A stretch of 64,000 nt of DNA from Ignavibacteriota bacterium. GTDB taxonomy: Bacteria > Bacteroidota > Ignavibacteria > Ignavibacteriales > Ignavibacteriaceae. The DNA is taken from positions 188,954 through 252,953 of the forward strand of contig CP053447.1 of assembly GCA_013285425.1 (NCBI GenBank), given 5' to 3'. Below, piece after piece: positions 27,966 through 38,271 of this stretch (position 1 is its first letter; every line of letters begins with the position of its first letter). The position numbers and the translations under genes are program-made. The notes under the pieces were generated by a model. The model searched no databases and was not told where the DNA came from. It saw nothing but the letters and a program-made list of their open reading frames with translations.

Positions 27966-28973
27966 ATTATAAATTATAAAATCGTAGATATTGATTTAGA
28001 CAAAGATAAGAGATGGGACAATTTTGTTCTGAATAATCCTAAGGGTTCTATCTATCACACTTCCAGCTGGCTGAGATCAGTTTCTTCTTCACTCGGATAT
28101 AGTATGTATCCAATAGCTATCGAGGATTCTAATACGCTTGAATTAACTGGGATCTTGCCATTGGCTCAGGTAAAAAATGTTCTCTCTGGAAGTAAGTTAG
28201 TTTCTTTTCCACTTACCACCCATTGTGAACCGCTTGTGACTGAAGAACAAATAAGGAAAATCTATAGGAAACTAATTACTGAAATTCAAAAAAATGATTT
28301 TATTGAATTTCGTACTCTAGATTATACTAGCACTTTGGAAGGAGCAACTCTAAATGAGAATTTTCTGAATCATATTTTAGAATTGGAAAAGACTGAAGAC
28401 AAAACTTTTCAAAAATTTCATGGCAATAGTGTCCGAGCCCTAATTAAAAAAACAGAAAAAAATAAACTTGATTTTGAAATAATTAATAATACAATTGGGT
28501 TGAAAGCTTTCTATTCTCTTTTTTCTGACTTAAGAAAAAGATTAGGACTTCCTATTCTCCCTTATAAATTTTTCAATAGCGTTTTTACAAATCTTATCAA
28601 AGATAACAGAATCATAATTCCTATTGTTAAACATAAAGATCTTATTATTGCGGCTGGTTTTATTTTAAAGTTTAAAGATACTTTTTACATTGAGTATACT
28701 GCATCTGATAACTCTAGATTAAGTCTATATCCAAACCAAAAATTATATTGGGAAGTAATTAAAATTGCAATAAGTGAAGGAGCAAAATTTGTAGATTTTG
28801 GAAGAGTAGAGATGAATAACAATTCCTTAATAACTTTTAAGGAAAGGTGGAATACAAAACGAAGATATTTGAAATATTGGAAGATTAGCAACAAAGGAAT
28901 GGAAAATACGATAGCAGGTAACAAAAAATCTTTTATTATAAAAATCAACAAACATATTCCCAAAGCTTACTAA
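27966..28973 (+). CDS. FemAB-like GNAT-fold peptidyl/aminoacyl transferase, copy 1
   Basis: The frame with an ATG begins at 28104, but homology to the next gene begins earlier: SIYHTSSWLRSV at 28050 matches SFFHSSDWAKVL in copy 2, and the frame is open back to 27951 with no ATG, GTG or TTG. ATT at 27966 or ATA at 27969 is the likely start, giving about 335 residues, the same as copy 2. Key features: LPLAQVK, FPLTTHCEPL, HGNSVRALIKKTEKN, YKFFNSVF and VDFGRVEMNNNSLITFKERW, as in FemAB-type proteins found in exopolysaccharide/exosortase loci. A role in adding an amino-acid or amino group to a sugar intermediate is inferred. Confidence 0.75.
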   Translation: MINYKIVDIDLDKDKRWDNFVLNNPKGSIYHTSSWLRSVSSSLGYSMYPIAIEDSNTLELTGILPLAQVKNVLSGSKLVSFPLTTHCEPLVTEEQIRKIYRKLITEIQKNDFIEFRTLDYTSTLEGATLNENFLNHILELEKTEDKTFQKFHGNSVRALIKKTEKNKLDFEIINNTIGLKAFYSLFSDLRKRLGLPILPYKFFNSVFTNLIKDNRIIIPIVKHKDLIIAAGFILKFKDTFYIEYTASDNSRLSLYPNQKLYWEVIKIAISEGAKFVDFGRVEMNNNSLITFKERWNTKRRYLKYWKISNKGMENTIAGNKKSFIIKINKHIPKAY

Positions 28974-29123
28974 AGTTGCAAGGCAAAATACTATATAAAT
29001 ATAATGGGTAATTTAAGTTTGATGATTATGAATCGGACAAAATGGTATACAAAATAAGATCAAATTTTTAATTATGTTTTATAAAATGTTCTATATATAT
29101 GGTCAAGAATGGAATAATAGAAA

Positions 29124-30158
29124 TTGAATATTAGTTTTTTAGATCCAACAAAAATTGCAAATTGGGATGAGTTAATCCTTAGCTTCTCTTCTTATTCTTT
29201 TTTCCATTCCTCAGATTGGGCAAAAGTGTTACAAAAAACGTATGGTTTTAAACCTCATTATTTGATTGCTACAGAATCAGGAAAAACTAAAGCCATTTTA
29301 CCTATTATGGAGGTAAATAGTATCTTCACTGGAAAGAAAGCAATTTCATTACCATTCAGTGATTTTTGTGAACCATTAATTTCCAAAGACATTAGTTATA
29401 AACGTATTCGTAACAAAGCGTTAGAATTTTGTAAGATAAGAAAATTTAGTTCACTCGAGTTAAGGGATAGTAAAGTTCATCTGGAAGATTCTATTATTTC
29501 TCCCGCTGGTTACCAACATCTTATAGATTTATCAGATAGCGAAGAACAACTTTTTAACAAACTTTCAGATAATACAAGAAGAAATATTAGAAAAGCAGGC
29601 AAAAATCAGATTACTTTTGAAATTAATAATTCTGTTTCTGCATTGGAAGACTTTTATAGTATGAATTGTTACACAAGGAGAAGGCATGGTCTTCCACCAC
29701 AACCTTATAAGTTTTTTAAAAATCTTTATGATATTGTACTTAGCAAAAACAAGGGATTTATAAGTGTATCAAAATTCAATGACAAAACCATCGCTGGTGC
29801 TGTGTTTCTTTTGATTGGGAAAAAAGCGCTTTACAAATACGGTGCTTCATTTTTTGAATATCAAAATTTAAGACCCAATAATATATTAATATGGAGCTCA
29901 ATAAAATATCTAAAAAATAATGGGTATGAAGAATTAAATTTTGGCAGAACAGAAATTAGAAATATTGGACTTAGAAGATTTAAACTTGGCTGGGGAAGTA
30001 AAGAACAAATACTTAATTACTACCTGTTTGAATTAAATAAAAGTCATAAAATTAATTCATCAATCAAATCTATTAGTCAGAAAAATATTTCTCTTAACAG
30101 GTTTCCAATAACTCTTCTTAAACTGATTGGAAGAGTAGTGTATAAGCATATTGCTTAA
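29124..30158 (+). CDS. FemAB-like GNAT-fold transferase, copy 2
   Basis: 344 residues from TTG 29124. Full-length paralogue of the previous gene: FFHSSDWAKVLQKTYG, LPIMEVNS, LPFSDFCEPL, SDNTRRNIRKAGKN, RRRHGLPPQPYKFFKN and LNFGRTEIRNIGLRRFKLGW. The two-domain acetyltransferase-like fold is characteristic of FemAB/MurM enzymes that use aminoacyl-tRNA, but many locus-associated members have unknown donors. Two diverged copies in tandem suggest two successive transfers or two acceptors. About 150 bp separates the copies. Confidence 0.82.
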   Translation: MNISFLDPTKIANWDELILSFSSYSFFHSSDWAKVLQKTYGFKPHYLIATESGKTKAILPIMEVNSIFTGKKAISLPFSDFCEPLISKDISYKRIRNKALEFCKIRKFSSLELRDSKVHLEDSIISPAGYQHLIDLSDSEEQLFNKLSDNTRRNIRKAGKNQITFEINNSVSALEDFYSMNCYTRRRHGLPPQPYKFFKNLYDIVLSKNKGFISVSKFNDKTIAGAVFLLIGKKALYKYGASFFEYQNLRPNNILIWSSIKYLKNNGYEELNFGRTEIRNIGLRRFKLGWGSKEQILNYYLFELNKSHKINSSIKSISQKNISLNRFPITLLKLIGRVVYKHIA

Positions 30159-30360
30159 AAAAAAACAATCTTCTTAAAATGGAACTATTGATTTTATTTT
30201 TGCTTCTAAAATATTTGTCAAATAGACTGAAAATTTATATTCTTATGGAATGCTATTTGTTATAAAAAAAACGATGCGACTAGATTAATTGACAAATAAA
30301 ATTTTATAATTTTTAAATAATACCAATAATGCTATTCATTTATAAAAAGAAATAATAATT

Positions 30361-30786
30361 ATGGTTGTTGATCATTTAGGGATAGTGGTAAAATCAATTG
30401 AAAAGGGAATAAAATATTGGGAAGAAGTCTTTGGTTATAAACAAATGACAGAAGTTGTATTAAATACAAGACAAAAAGTTAGGGTTGTGTTTTTACAGAA
30501 AGAAAATTCTCTTCTAATTAAATTGATCGAGCCGACTGATGAAACATCTTCAGTTTATAGAGTTGCATTAAAAGGTGGTGGATTGCACCACTTAGGATTC
30601 AGATGTGAAAATATTAATGTTGAAATTTTGAAACTCAAAAATTTAGGTTTGCGTGTTATTGCAAATCCTCAACCTGGCGAAGCTTTTGAGAATAACCAAA
30701 TAGCTTTTTTATTGGGTAATCAAGCGTTAAATATTGAATTAATTGATACCGATATAAAAGCCAGAAGAATAATTTCTAATGAATAG
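30361..30786 (+). CDS. VOC-family protein, methylmalonyl-CoA epimerase-like
   Basis: 141 residues with the glyoxalase/bleomycin-resistance fold: MVVDHLGIVVKSIEKG (metal-binding His5), KLIEPTDE (Glu) and LHHLGFRCENI (His), finishing QALNIELIDTD (Glu). This is the metal-ligand spacing of methylmalonyl-CoA epimerases. In this position, between FemAB-like and deacetylase genes, a role in epimerising a sugar-bound or CoA-bound acyl group is more likely than propionate metabolism, but this is a guess. It is followed by the deacetylase gene after 15 bp. Confidence 0.8.
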   Translation: MVVDHLGIVVKSIEKGIKYWEEVFGYKQMTEVVLNTRQKVRVVFLQKENSLLIKLIEPTDETSSVYRVALKGGGLHHLGFRCENINVEILKLKNLGLRVIANPQPGEAFENNQIAFLLGNQALNIELIDTDIKARRIISNE

Positions 30787-30801
30787 TCTATAGAAATAAA
30801 T

Positions 30802-31713
30802 ATGACTAGATTATTTTATTTTTTTAAACCTGTAATTCCAAGAAGTTTTCAACTCTCTCTGAGAAAATTACTTGTAAAAAAACAAGCAAAGAAATATAAA
30901 GATGTCTGGCCAATTCTTTCGGGTAGTGAAAAAAAACCAAAAAATTGGAAAGGATGGCCTGAAGGTAAAGATTTTGCCTTTGTTCTTACCCATGATGTTG
31001 AACTAAGAAGAGGTCATGACAAATGCAGAGAACTTTTGAAGTTAGAGAAAAAACTTGGATTCAAATCCTTATTTAACTTTGTTGCGGAAAGATATAAGGT
31101 TGATAAGGAACTGCGTGATTTTATCGTAAGTGAAGGATTTGAAGTAGGTATTCATGGAATAAAACATGATGGAAAAAAATTTAAAAATAAAAAAATATTT
31201 AATAAAAGAGCTTTAAAGATAAATCAGTACTTGAAGGAATGGGATGTCGTAGGATTCAGAGCGCCTGCAGTTCAGCACAATCTGGAGTGGATTGGTGAAC
31301 TAGATATTGAATATGACTTATCTACATTTGACACAGATCCTTTTGAACCTCAGCCAGATGGGGTTGGTACTATCTTCCCTTTTCTTGTTGAACGAAAGAA
31401 TGGTGAGCCGGGTTATGTTGAATTACCCTATACTTTGGATCAGGACTTTACTTTGTTCATCCTTATGAATGAGTCTTCGCCACAAATGTGGATTGATAAG
31501 TTAAATTGGATTGCGGATAATGGCGGTATGGCACTTTTGATTGTACATCCTGATTATGTGAACCTTAACAACCAGAAAAAAACTGAAGAATATCCGGTAA
31601 ACTACTACTTAGATTTTCTTAGGTATGTTAGTAAGAATTTTGAAGGCAGATACTGGAATGCACTTCCTAAAGATGTAGCAATGTACTATAAGAAAATGAT
31701 TGAGGCTAATTAG
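30802..31713 (+). CDS. Polysaccharide deacetylase-family protein
   Basis: 303 residues without a signal peptide, so probably cytoplasmic. NodB-like motifs: LTHDVELRRG (metal-binding aspartate region), GIHGIKHDGKKF (H-x-x-x-H pair), VGFRAPAVQHN and a late LIVHPDY with a catalytic-type His. Members of this group in polysaccharide loci act on sugar intermediates or have unknown roles. Its stop lies two bases before the GTG of the next glycosyltransferase, so the genes are coupled. It differs clearly from the secreted, dockerin-bearing deacetylase at 13195. Confidence 0.82.
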   Translation: MTRLFYFFKPVIPRSFQLSLRKLLVKKQAKKYKDVWPILSGSEKKPKNWKGWPEGKDFAFVLTHDVELRRGHDKCRELLKLEKKLGFKSLFNFVAERYKVDKELRDFIVSEGFEVGIHGIKHDGKKFKNKKIFNKRALKINQYLKEWDVVGFRAPAVQHNLEWIGELDIEYDLSTFDTDPFEPQPDGVGTIFPFLVERKNGEPGYVELPYTLDQDFTLFILMNESSPQMWIDKLNWIADNGGMALLIVHPDYVNLNNQKKTEEYPVNYYLDFLRYVSKNFEGRYWNALPKDVAMYYKKMIEAN

Positions 31714-31715
31714 TA

Positions 31716-32891
31716 GTGAGAAATAAGAAAATTTTAATGGTGGTCTATAGTTATTTCCCTCAGGATGTAAGACCACGAAGAGAAGCTGAAGCTCTGATAA
31801 ATGCTGGTTATGAAGTAGATATGATATGTTTGAAACTACCTGATCAAAATAAATTCGAAGAGACTTGCGGAGTAAATACTTATAGAGTAAATCTTTCAAA
31901 ATCCCGGTCTTCAAGAAGAAAATATATTTTTCTATACGCTAGTTTCTTTATTCGTTCCTTTTTTCTATTGAACCGGTTGTTTATAAAAAATCGATACGCT
32001 GTAATACATGTCCATAATATGCCAGATTTTCTGGTTTTTCTTTCCATGATTCCCAAAATTTTTGGTGCAAAAGTAATTTTGGATTTACATGATCCCACTC
32101 CGGAAATGTTAATGACAAAATTTGCAGAAGAAAGAGATAGCCGGTTGACAAAAATTCTAAAATGGCAAGAGAAGGTAAGCATAAGGTTTGCACATAAAAT
32201 TATCACAACAAATAAATCTTTTCTGGATAAATTTATATCACGTGGATGTCCTTCTGATAAAATAAATATAGTTATGAACTCTCCACAGGGATCTATTTTT
32301 AATAATCGTAGCAACTCAAAAGAAAAATCTGATAAGAATAAATATGTAGTTATGTATCATGGTATAATTATAAAAAGATACGGCTTTGAGGAATTATTGA
32401 ATGCTGTAAATTTATTAAAAGATAAAATACCAGGATTAGAATTAAGGATTTATGGCACTGGTGAGGATATGTCACTTTTTCTTGAGCTGGTGCAAAAGTT
32501 AAATTTAGAAAAGATAGTAAAGTACTTCGGACAAGTTCCAATAGAAAAAATAGTAGAAATCATTCCGGAATGTAATGTTGGAATAATTCCAAATAGACTT
32601 ACTCCATTTACCAAAATAAATCTTCCAACAAGAATATTCGAATATTTACATTTGAATAGACCCGTAGTAGTCCCGAGAACGCAGGGCATTAAGGATTATT
32701 TTGATGAAAGCTCAATCTTTTATTTTAATGCTGGTGATGCAGAAAATTTGGCAAATGTTATATTCGATGTTTATTCTAACCCGACTAAAACATTGGATGT
32801 GGTGAATAAAGGCAACCAAATATATCAGAATTATAGCTGGGAACTACAAAGTAAAAATCTGATAAAAATTTATGATGAACTACTTAATTAA
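31716..32891 (+). CDS. Glycosyltransferase family 4
   Basis: 391 residues, GTG start at 31716 immediately after the deacetylase stop. GT-B fold retaining glycosyltransferase: N-terminal SYFPQDVRPRREAEALINAG, a middle VIHVHNMPDF and LDLHDPTPEM, the C-terminal nucleotide-sugar part with MYHGIIIKRYGFEELLNAV, a PIEKIVEIIPECNVGIIPNR segment and PTRIFEYLHLNRPVV (the Glu-containing donor site). It would add a sugar to the lipid-linked repeat unit at the inner face of the membrane. Confidence 0.87.
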   Translation: MRNKKILMVVYSYFPQDVRPRREAEALINAGYEVDMICLKLPDQNKFEETCGVNTYRVNLSKSRSSRRKYIFLYASFFIRSFFLLNRLFIKNRYAVIHVHNMPDFLVFLSMIPKIFGAKVILDLHDPTPEMLMTKFAEERDSRLTKILKWQEKVSIRFAHKIITTNKSFLDKFISRGCPSDKINIVMNSPQGSIFNNRSNSKEKSDKNKYVVMYHGIIIKRYGFEELLNAVNLLKDKIPGLELRIYGTGEDMSLFLELVQKLNLEKIVKYFGQVPIEKIVEIIPECNVGIIPNRLTPFTKINLPTRIFEYLHLNRPVVVPRTQGIKDYFDESSIFYFNAGDAENLANVIFDVYSNPTKTLDVVNKGNQIYQNYSWELQSKNLIKIYDELLN

Positions 32892-32905
32892 TTTCTGAAA
32901 CGAAA

Positions 32906-33820
32906 ATGAACACATTCAAATATGTTTTGATTTCTGCTGCTAAGAACGAAGAACTATATATAGAAAAAACTATCAAGTCGGTTATCAATCAAACAATTAA
33001 ACCAGAGAAGTGGGTAATTGTAAGTGATGGCTCAACAGATAGGACAAATGATATTGTTGAACAATTCAGTGACAAAAATAATTTTATTGACTTAATCGCA
33101 CTTCCACCTACAAAGGAACGCAATTTTAGTTCGAAAGTGAATGCTCTCAATCAAGCATTGAAAAAGATTGAGGGATTAGATTATGATTTTATCGGTAATT
33201 TAGATGCAGATGTTAATTTAGAAAAAAATTATTATAAAGAAGTATTCCGGGCTTTTCTGGGAAATCCTAAGTTGGGTATCATCGGTGGAATTATTCTTGA
33301 TTGCATTGGTGATAAAGAGTTACCACAAAACATAAGCCTGAATAGTGTTGCAGGTGCAATTCAAGTATTTCGTAAGGAGTGTTTTAAAAATATTGGCAAT
33401 TATGTTCCGTTTAAATATGGCGGAGAAGATGCTTATATGGAAATAAGAGCGAGAATGAATGGTTGGGATGTGCTAACTTTAACTGAATTAAAAGTACTTC
33501 ATCATAGGCCCACCGGAACTGGCATGGGAAGTCTGTCAAAAGCAAATTTAAGAAGCGGAAAAATGTTTTATACACTAGGTTATTCGCCAATTTTTCTTTT
33601 AGTGAGATGTTTTTATCGAATATTTGATAAACCAGTTTTTGTAGGAAGTATTCTCAATATTTTTGGATACTTTATGGCTTTTATTAAAAAAGAAAAATGT
33701 CCTGCTGGTGATGCATTCGTTAATTTTGTAAGAAGCGAACAAAAGGAGCGCTTAATGTCGCTTTTACCATTTAATAAAAAAAGGACTGTAGTTAAAACTT
33801 CTCGTATGATCAAAATATAG
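32906..33820 (+). CDS. Glycosyltransferase family 2
   Basis: 304 residues, GT-A fold: LISAAKNEELYIEKTIKSV, VSDGSTDRTNDI (first Asp) and GNLDADVNL (DxD-type metal site), then GGIILDCIGD and GGEDAYMEIRARMNGW (ED acid/base motif). It probably has one or two membrane-associated segments near the C-terminus (YSPIFLLVRCFYRIF and VGSILNIFGYFMAFI). It lies 15 bp after the GT4 gene and 28 bp before the second asnB, within one operon. Confidence 0.87.
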   Translation: MNTFKYVLISAAKNEELYIEKTIKSVINQTIKPEKWVIVSDGSTDRTNDIVEQFSDKNNFIDLIALPPTKERNFSSKVNALNQALKKIEGLDYDFIGNLDADVNLEKNYYKEVFRAFLGNPKLGIIGGIILDCIGDKELPQNISLNSVAGAIQVFRKECFKNIGNYVPFKYGGEDAYMEIRARMNGWDVLTLTELKVLHHRPTGTGMGSLSKANLRSGKMFYTLGYSPIFLLVRCFYRIFDKPVFVGSILNIFGYFMAFIKKEKCPAGDAFVNFVRSEQKERLMSLLPFNKKRTVVKTSRMIKI

Positions 33821-33847
33821 ATTTAACATAGATTAGAGAAATGTAAA

Positions 33848-35719
33848 ATGTGTGGAATTTGCGGTCAATATTATTTTAAAGAGAATCATCCAGTTTCTCC
33901 CCAGACAATAAAAAGAATGACTGATTCGATAACTCATCGCGGTCCTGATGATGAGGGATATCATATTTCAGAATCAATCGGACTTGGATTTAGAAGACTC
34001 TCTATCATAGATTTATCCGGCGGACATCAGCCAATGTCAGATCAGGAAAAATCAGTTTGGGTAATATTCAACGGTGAAATTTATAATTTCCCGGAGCTAA
34101 AAAAAGAGCTTGAAAACTTTGGGCATATCTTTAAAACACGATCAGACACAGAAGTTATAGTTCATGGATATAAGCAGTGGGGAATTGATGTTCTGAATCA
34201 TTTGAATGGAATGTTTGGTTTAGCAATCTGGGATGAGAAAAACAAACGACTGGTTCTGGCAAGAGACCGGATGGGTATTAAAATTGTTTATTACAAGATT
34301 GAAGATGGTTTGCTCTATTTTGGTTCGGAGATCAGAGCAATCCTGGCCGGTTTAAATAAAAAGCCAGACATTAATCCAGCAGCAGTCAATTTGTTTTTAA
34401 GATATCGTTATACACCTGCACCACATACTGTTTACACAGGTATTCAGAAATTAGCAGCCGGAACTTGTCTGATTGTAGAAAATGGGAATGCTAAAGTAAA
34501 GCGTTGGTGGAATTATAAACCAGAGCCATTTAATCCAATTCCAAAAGAAACACAAGTGAAAGAAGAACTACTTGAATTATATCGTCAGGCGGTGAAGAGT
34601 CATTTACTGAGTGATGTACCAGTTGGAGTACTTTTAAGCGGAGGTGTTGATTCCAGCATGCTATTAGCATTGATGAACGAGTTTGGCAAAAATTGGAAAT
34701 CATTTACAGTTGGTTATGGAAAATCGTTTCATGACGATGAACTTGAAGATGCAAAGGAAACGGCTGATATTTTTAAGTCATCTCATTATGCGGTAGAAAT
34801 AAATCAGGAACGATTTGAAGAAACGCTTTCAAAAATCATTAATTGTGTTGAAGAACCAATAGCATCATCCTCTATTGTTCCTATGTATCACGTTTGTCAG
34901 AAAGCCAGGCAGGAAGTGAAAGTAGCTTTGATGGGACAAGGACCCGATGAATTATTTGGTGGATATACCCGCCATCTCGGTGTTCAGTACGGTAAATATT
35001 GGCGTGCTTTACCAGTGGTAATGCGAACACCATTTAGCAAGTTCTTATCGTTGCTGTCAAAGAATGAATCAATTAGAAGAGGCTTGTATTCACTTGAAGA
35101 ACCAAATAGAATGATTCGTTATCAACAGATATTTTCTATTTTATCGGAATCGCTTATAGATGGAATGTTTTGGGATAATGTTCTACCCGAAGGTGCAGGA
35201 AATTATATACTCTATTCATGGAAAGATTTAGAAACTCTGCTTGAGAGAACTGATGAACTTGGTGGTTTCCAATATCTGGAAGTTCAATCTTCTCTGCCTG
35301 ATGAATTACTTATGTATGGAGATAAATTGTCTATGGCACATAGCCTCGAAGTCCGTGTACCATATCTGGATCAGAAAATTGTAGAATATGTAGAACGGTT
35401 ACCATCAAATTATAAAATCAGATTTGGAAAACGCAAATGGATTCATAAACAAGTTTGTTCCGATTATTTACCCAAGCAGATCATTAATAGAAAGAAACGG
35501 GGATTTGCTGTAAATGTGGTTGATAGATGGTTCAAAGAATCACTTTCAAGTGAATTTGATAATATATTGCTTGATGAAAGTTCACGTATGTATGAATTTC
35601 TAAAACCGAACGAAGTACAATCTTTGTATAAAGCTCATACTGATGGAAAAGCTGATAATCACAAAATACTTTTTAGCTTGATCGTACTTGAAAAGTGGAT
35701 GAGGGAAAATTGTGTATAG
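33848..35719 (+). CDS. Asparagine synthase-type glutamine amidotransferase (AsnB family), copy 2
   Basis: 623 residues. Cys2 nucleophile (MCGICGQYYF), RLSIIDLSGG, NGEIYNF and SDTEVIVHGY in the glutaminase; PP-loop LLSGGVDSSM near residue 260, then QGPDELFGGY and the C-terminal SLEVRVPYLD and KRGFAVNV. It is closer in length and motif wording to classic AsnB enzymes of O-antigen and exosortase loci than copy 1. The two paralogues have different C-terminal ends and may amidate different residues of the repeat unit. The upstream spacing to the GT2 gene is 28 bp. Confidence 0.9.
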   Translation: MCGICGQYYFKENHPVSPQTIKRMTDSITHRGPDDEGYHISESIGLGFRRLSIIDLSGGHQPMSDQEKSVWVIFNGEIYNFPELKKELENFGHIFKTRSDTEVIVHGYKQWGIDVLNHLNGMFGLAIWDEKNKRLVLARDRMGIKIVYYKIEDGLLYFGSEIRAILAGLNKKPDINPAAVNLFLRYRYTPAPHTVYTGIQKLAAGTCLIVENGNAKVKRWWNYKPEPFNPIPKETQVKEELLELYRQAVKSHLLSDVPVGVLLSGGVDSSMLLALMNEFGKNWKSFTVGYGKSFHDDELEDAKETADIFKSSHYAVEINQERFEETLSKIINCVEEPIASSSIVPMYHVCQKARQEVKVALMGQGPDELFGGYTRHLGVQYGKYWRALPVVMRTPFSKFLSLLSKNESIRRGLYSLEEPNRMIRYQQIFSILSESLIDGMFWDNVLPEGAGNYILYSWKDLETLLERTDELGGFQYLEVQSSLPDELLMYGDKLSMAHSLEVRVPYLDQKIVEYVERLPSNYKIRFGKRKWIHKQVCSDYLPKQIINRKKRGFAVNVVDRWFKESLSSEFDNILLDESSRMYEFLKPNEVQSLYKAHTDGKADNHKILFSLIVLEKWMRENCV

Positions 35720-35821
35720 AATATCTGATATAAAATCCATTCTTAGGAAATACTTTGTATTCAATATGAAAAAAATAAATAAAAAATATAATCTTCTAAT
35801 TTTAATCACGGATACTATTTT

Positions 35822-36601
35822 ATGTTAAAGAACTATTTAAAGCGAACTCCTCTAGGAATAAAAATATTATATAGCAACCTATATCAAAGAATTAAACACC
35901 CCGATGATTTTCAGAAACAGTTGGAAGAATATAACTTTTACAGAGATCTCATTCAGAATATTAATTACAAGAAGGATTTGATTATTGATGTAGGAGCAAA
36001 TATCGGCGACAAAAGTGAAATATTTTCTAAACTAGCTAAAAAAGTCTTAGCCTTCGAGCCTTCCATTTCAATATTTCATATTCTTAAACATAGACATAAA
36101 AATTCTAATGTGGAGGTTTTTAATAATGCTTTAGGTAGTAGTAATACAACCTTAGATTTTTACGAGTTAGAAGGGAAAGAAGCTTATAGTTCACTAAGTA
36201 AAAAGCATATTGAAACAACCGTGATGGAAAGAAAAGTTGCCGATACGAACTCGCTGAAAAATAAGAAAGTGACTGTTGAAAAAATTGAGAACTATATTAA
36301 GAAATATGGAGTTTCAATTTACATAAAGATTGATGTTGAAGGTTATGAATATGAGGTAATTCAAGGCCTGGAAACAGCAGTTCCATTAATAAATCTGAAA
36401 GCGAATTTGCCAGAGTTTAAACAAGAATCAGTTAATTGCATTACTCATTTGTCTAACATTTCAAAAGATAAATATGTATTTAATTTTACTACAAATAATG
36501 CCTTCCTATTGAAAAATTTTTTACCAATGAAGGAAGCAGTTAAGTTTATAACAACAACAGAATTAAGGTATTTAGAAATATATGCTAAATTAATTAACTG
36601 A
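35822..36601 (+). CDS. FkbM-family methyltransferase
   Basis: 259 residues with the FkbM signature: LIIDVGANIGDKSEIF near residue 54 (SAM site), VLAFEPSISIF, NALGSSNTTLDFYE and IYIKIDVEGYEYEVIQGL. These enzymes O-methylate sugars and polyketides, so methylation of a sugar hydroxyl in this polymer is likely. It begins about 100 bp after asnB copy 2. Confidence 0.88.
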   Translation: MLKNYLKRTPLGIKILYSNLYQRIKHPDDFQKQLEEYNFYRDLIQNINYKKDLIIDVGANIGDKSEIFSKLAKKVLAFEPSISIFHILKHRHKNSNVEVFNNALGSSNTTLDFYELEGKEAYSSLSKKHIETTVMERKVADTNSLKNKKVTVEKIENYIKKYGVSIYIKIDVEGYEYEVIQGLETAVPLINLKANLPEFKQESVNCITHLSNISKDKYVFNFTTNNAFLLKNFLPMKEAVKFITTTELRYLEIYAKLIN

Positions 36602-36954
36602 ACTTTTGTGCCAACAATGATATTTAATAGTTAAATTATACTGCATTTGAATGGTTAAACTTATTTAAAGTTATTTTTTATTCTGAGCCTGATATTATTC
36701 CTGCTTCATTTTTAAGATGATTGTTGTTATGATCTTTAAAGAAAAATAGTTAGGAATTTGTGATGATTAAAAAATGTTTAGAAAGCTAACTTTTTATTAT
36801 CAAGGTTTCATTAGAATAAGATTTAAAAAATTTTTTTAATAACATATTTTTTTGTTAATACGATGGATTTGATTTGTGAAACTTCTTTGCTAGATAATTA
36901 CAAAATTCTAATGATCGGATAAAGTTAATTTGTTTTAATTCATGTTGCTATTTA
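36602..36954. other. Non-coding stretch
   Basis: About 350 bp, very AT-rich, with no gene on either strand. It may hold a promoter for the ligase/polymerase gene at 36955. No hairpin with a T-run was found. Confidence 0.45.
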
Positions 36955-38271
36955 ATGTTTAATCTATTAGAAAAACTTAAGGAACCAATTAATTTAATCG
37001 ATCTTTTGATCAAAATTAATTCTTTTGTACTTATTTATGTTACATTTTTTACTACAAACATTCCATTTGACCCTGCAAATTATGGTGATATTTTTGCCGC
37101 CGAAACAACGAATGTAAAAAATCAGGTCGTCTTCTTATTCTTATTTTTTTCATCTTTAGTTATCCTGTCAAAAAGATTTGATAAAATATTATCTCTAATA
37201 AGATCGGAAAAATATTTGGGTTTATTTGTTCTTATATGTTTATTGAGTGCTTTGTGGTCTGATTATAGCCTTTTATCATTCAAAAGGTCTTTTCAATTAT
37301 TTGTAATGTTTCTTGTAATCGTTGAAGCATTGGTGAATATTGATCCGAAGATACTAATGAATCAACTTAAGATAGTAGTATCAATATATTTATTTTTTAA
37401 TTTGTATGCCTGCCGGTTTATTCCAGCTGCCATTGACCCGGTTTTTGGAACTTGGCGAGGAATGGAAGTACAAAAAAACTGGCTTGCTCAAAACAGCCTC
37501 TATTGTCTTTTATCATCAATTGTTTTCTTTAACTTCGATAAAACAAGATTGACAAAGCTTTATGATTCCTTACTAATTTTAATTTCTGTTTTGATAATTT
37601 ATAAAGCTCATAGTTCAACAAATCTAATAGCAGTAGTTATTATTGTCTTTATGGGTATTGTTTTCCAGATAGAATCGATCTTTAATAATTTAGGTATTGG
37701 TAGATCGATTCTGGGATTAGTGTTTTTGTTCATCCTTACCTTTAGTGGGATATTTGTCATTTTTTCATCAGAAATTTTCGAGTTAATTCCAGGATATTTT
37801 GGTAAAGATATGACTATGTCAGGTAGGACAGATATTTGGAAATTTGCTTGGAATGATATAGAAAAAAGAATTTTTCTGGGATATGGGTTTGCTACTTACT
37901 GGATCATGGGTTCTTCCAGATTAGAGGTATTTGCTAGTATTTTTGAAGGATTTAAGGTAAATGAAGCCCATAACGGTTATTTAGAAATTATGCTTCAGTT
38001 AGGTGTTGTCGGTTTTATATTCTTTTTATTTCTAATAATAACGTACGCTTATAGAATGCTTAAACTAAATAACAATCTTGTAATATTAATTTTTATCTCT
38101 ATAATGACACTTAATTATACTGAGTCAGTATTATTTAAAGTTGGTTTGGGAATTACAACTTTCTATTTTATGGCTACATATGTTACACTTTCAGTTTTTC
38201 ATTTTAACTTAGGACAAGTAAATCATAATGAGAATGATTCCTCTTTAAATATTCCTAATTTTGAAAATTGA
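36955..38271 (+). CDS. O-antigen ligase/polymerase family protein (Wzy/WaaL-like)
   Basis: 438 residues with about 10-12 membrane helices. LCLLSALWSDYSL, a large loop with GTWRGMEVQKNWLAQN, the AHSSTNLIAV turn and MSGRTDIWKFAWNDI followed by NEAHNGYLEIMLQLGVVG are the hallmarks of the Wzy_C/O-antigen ligase superfamily; the periplasmic loop histidine in AHNGYL is conserved. It would polymerise the repeat units or ligate the polymer. The sequence alone does not separate the two roles, but the presence of Wzx and Wzc in the locus favours a polymerase. Confidence 0.85.
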   Translation: MFNLLEKLKEPINLIDLLIKINSFVLIYVTFFTTNIPFDPANYGDIFAAETTNVKNQVVFLFLFFSSLVILSKRFDKILSLIRSEKYLGLFVLICLLSALWSDYSLLSFKRSFQLFVMFLVIVEALVNIDPKILMNQLKIVVSIYLFFNLYACRFIPAAIDPVFGTWRGMEVQKNWLAQNSLYCLLSSIVFFNFDKTRLTKLYDSLLILISVLIIYKAHSSTNLIAVVIIVFMGIVFQIESIFNNLGIGRSILGLVFLFILTFSGIFVIFSSEIFELIPGYFGKDMTMSGRTDIWKFAWNDIEKRIFLGYGFATYWIMGSSRLEVFASIFEGFKVNEAHNGYLEIMLQLGVVGFIFFLFLIITYAYRMLKLNNNLVILIFISIMTLNYTESVLFKVGLGITTFYFMATYVTLSVFHFNLGQVNHNENDSSLNIPNFEN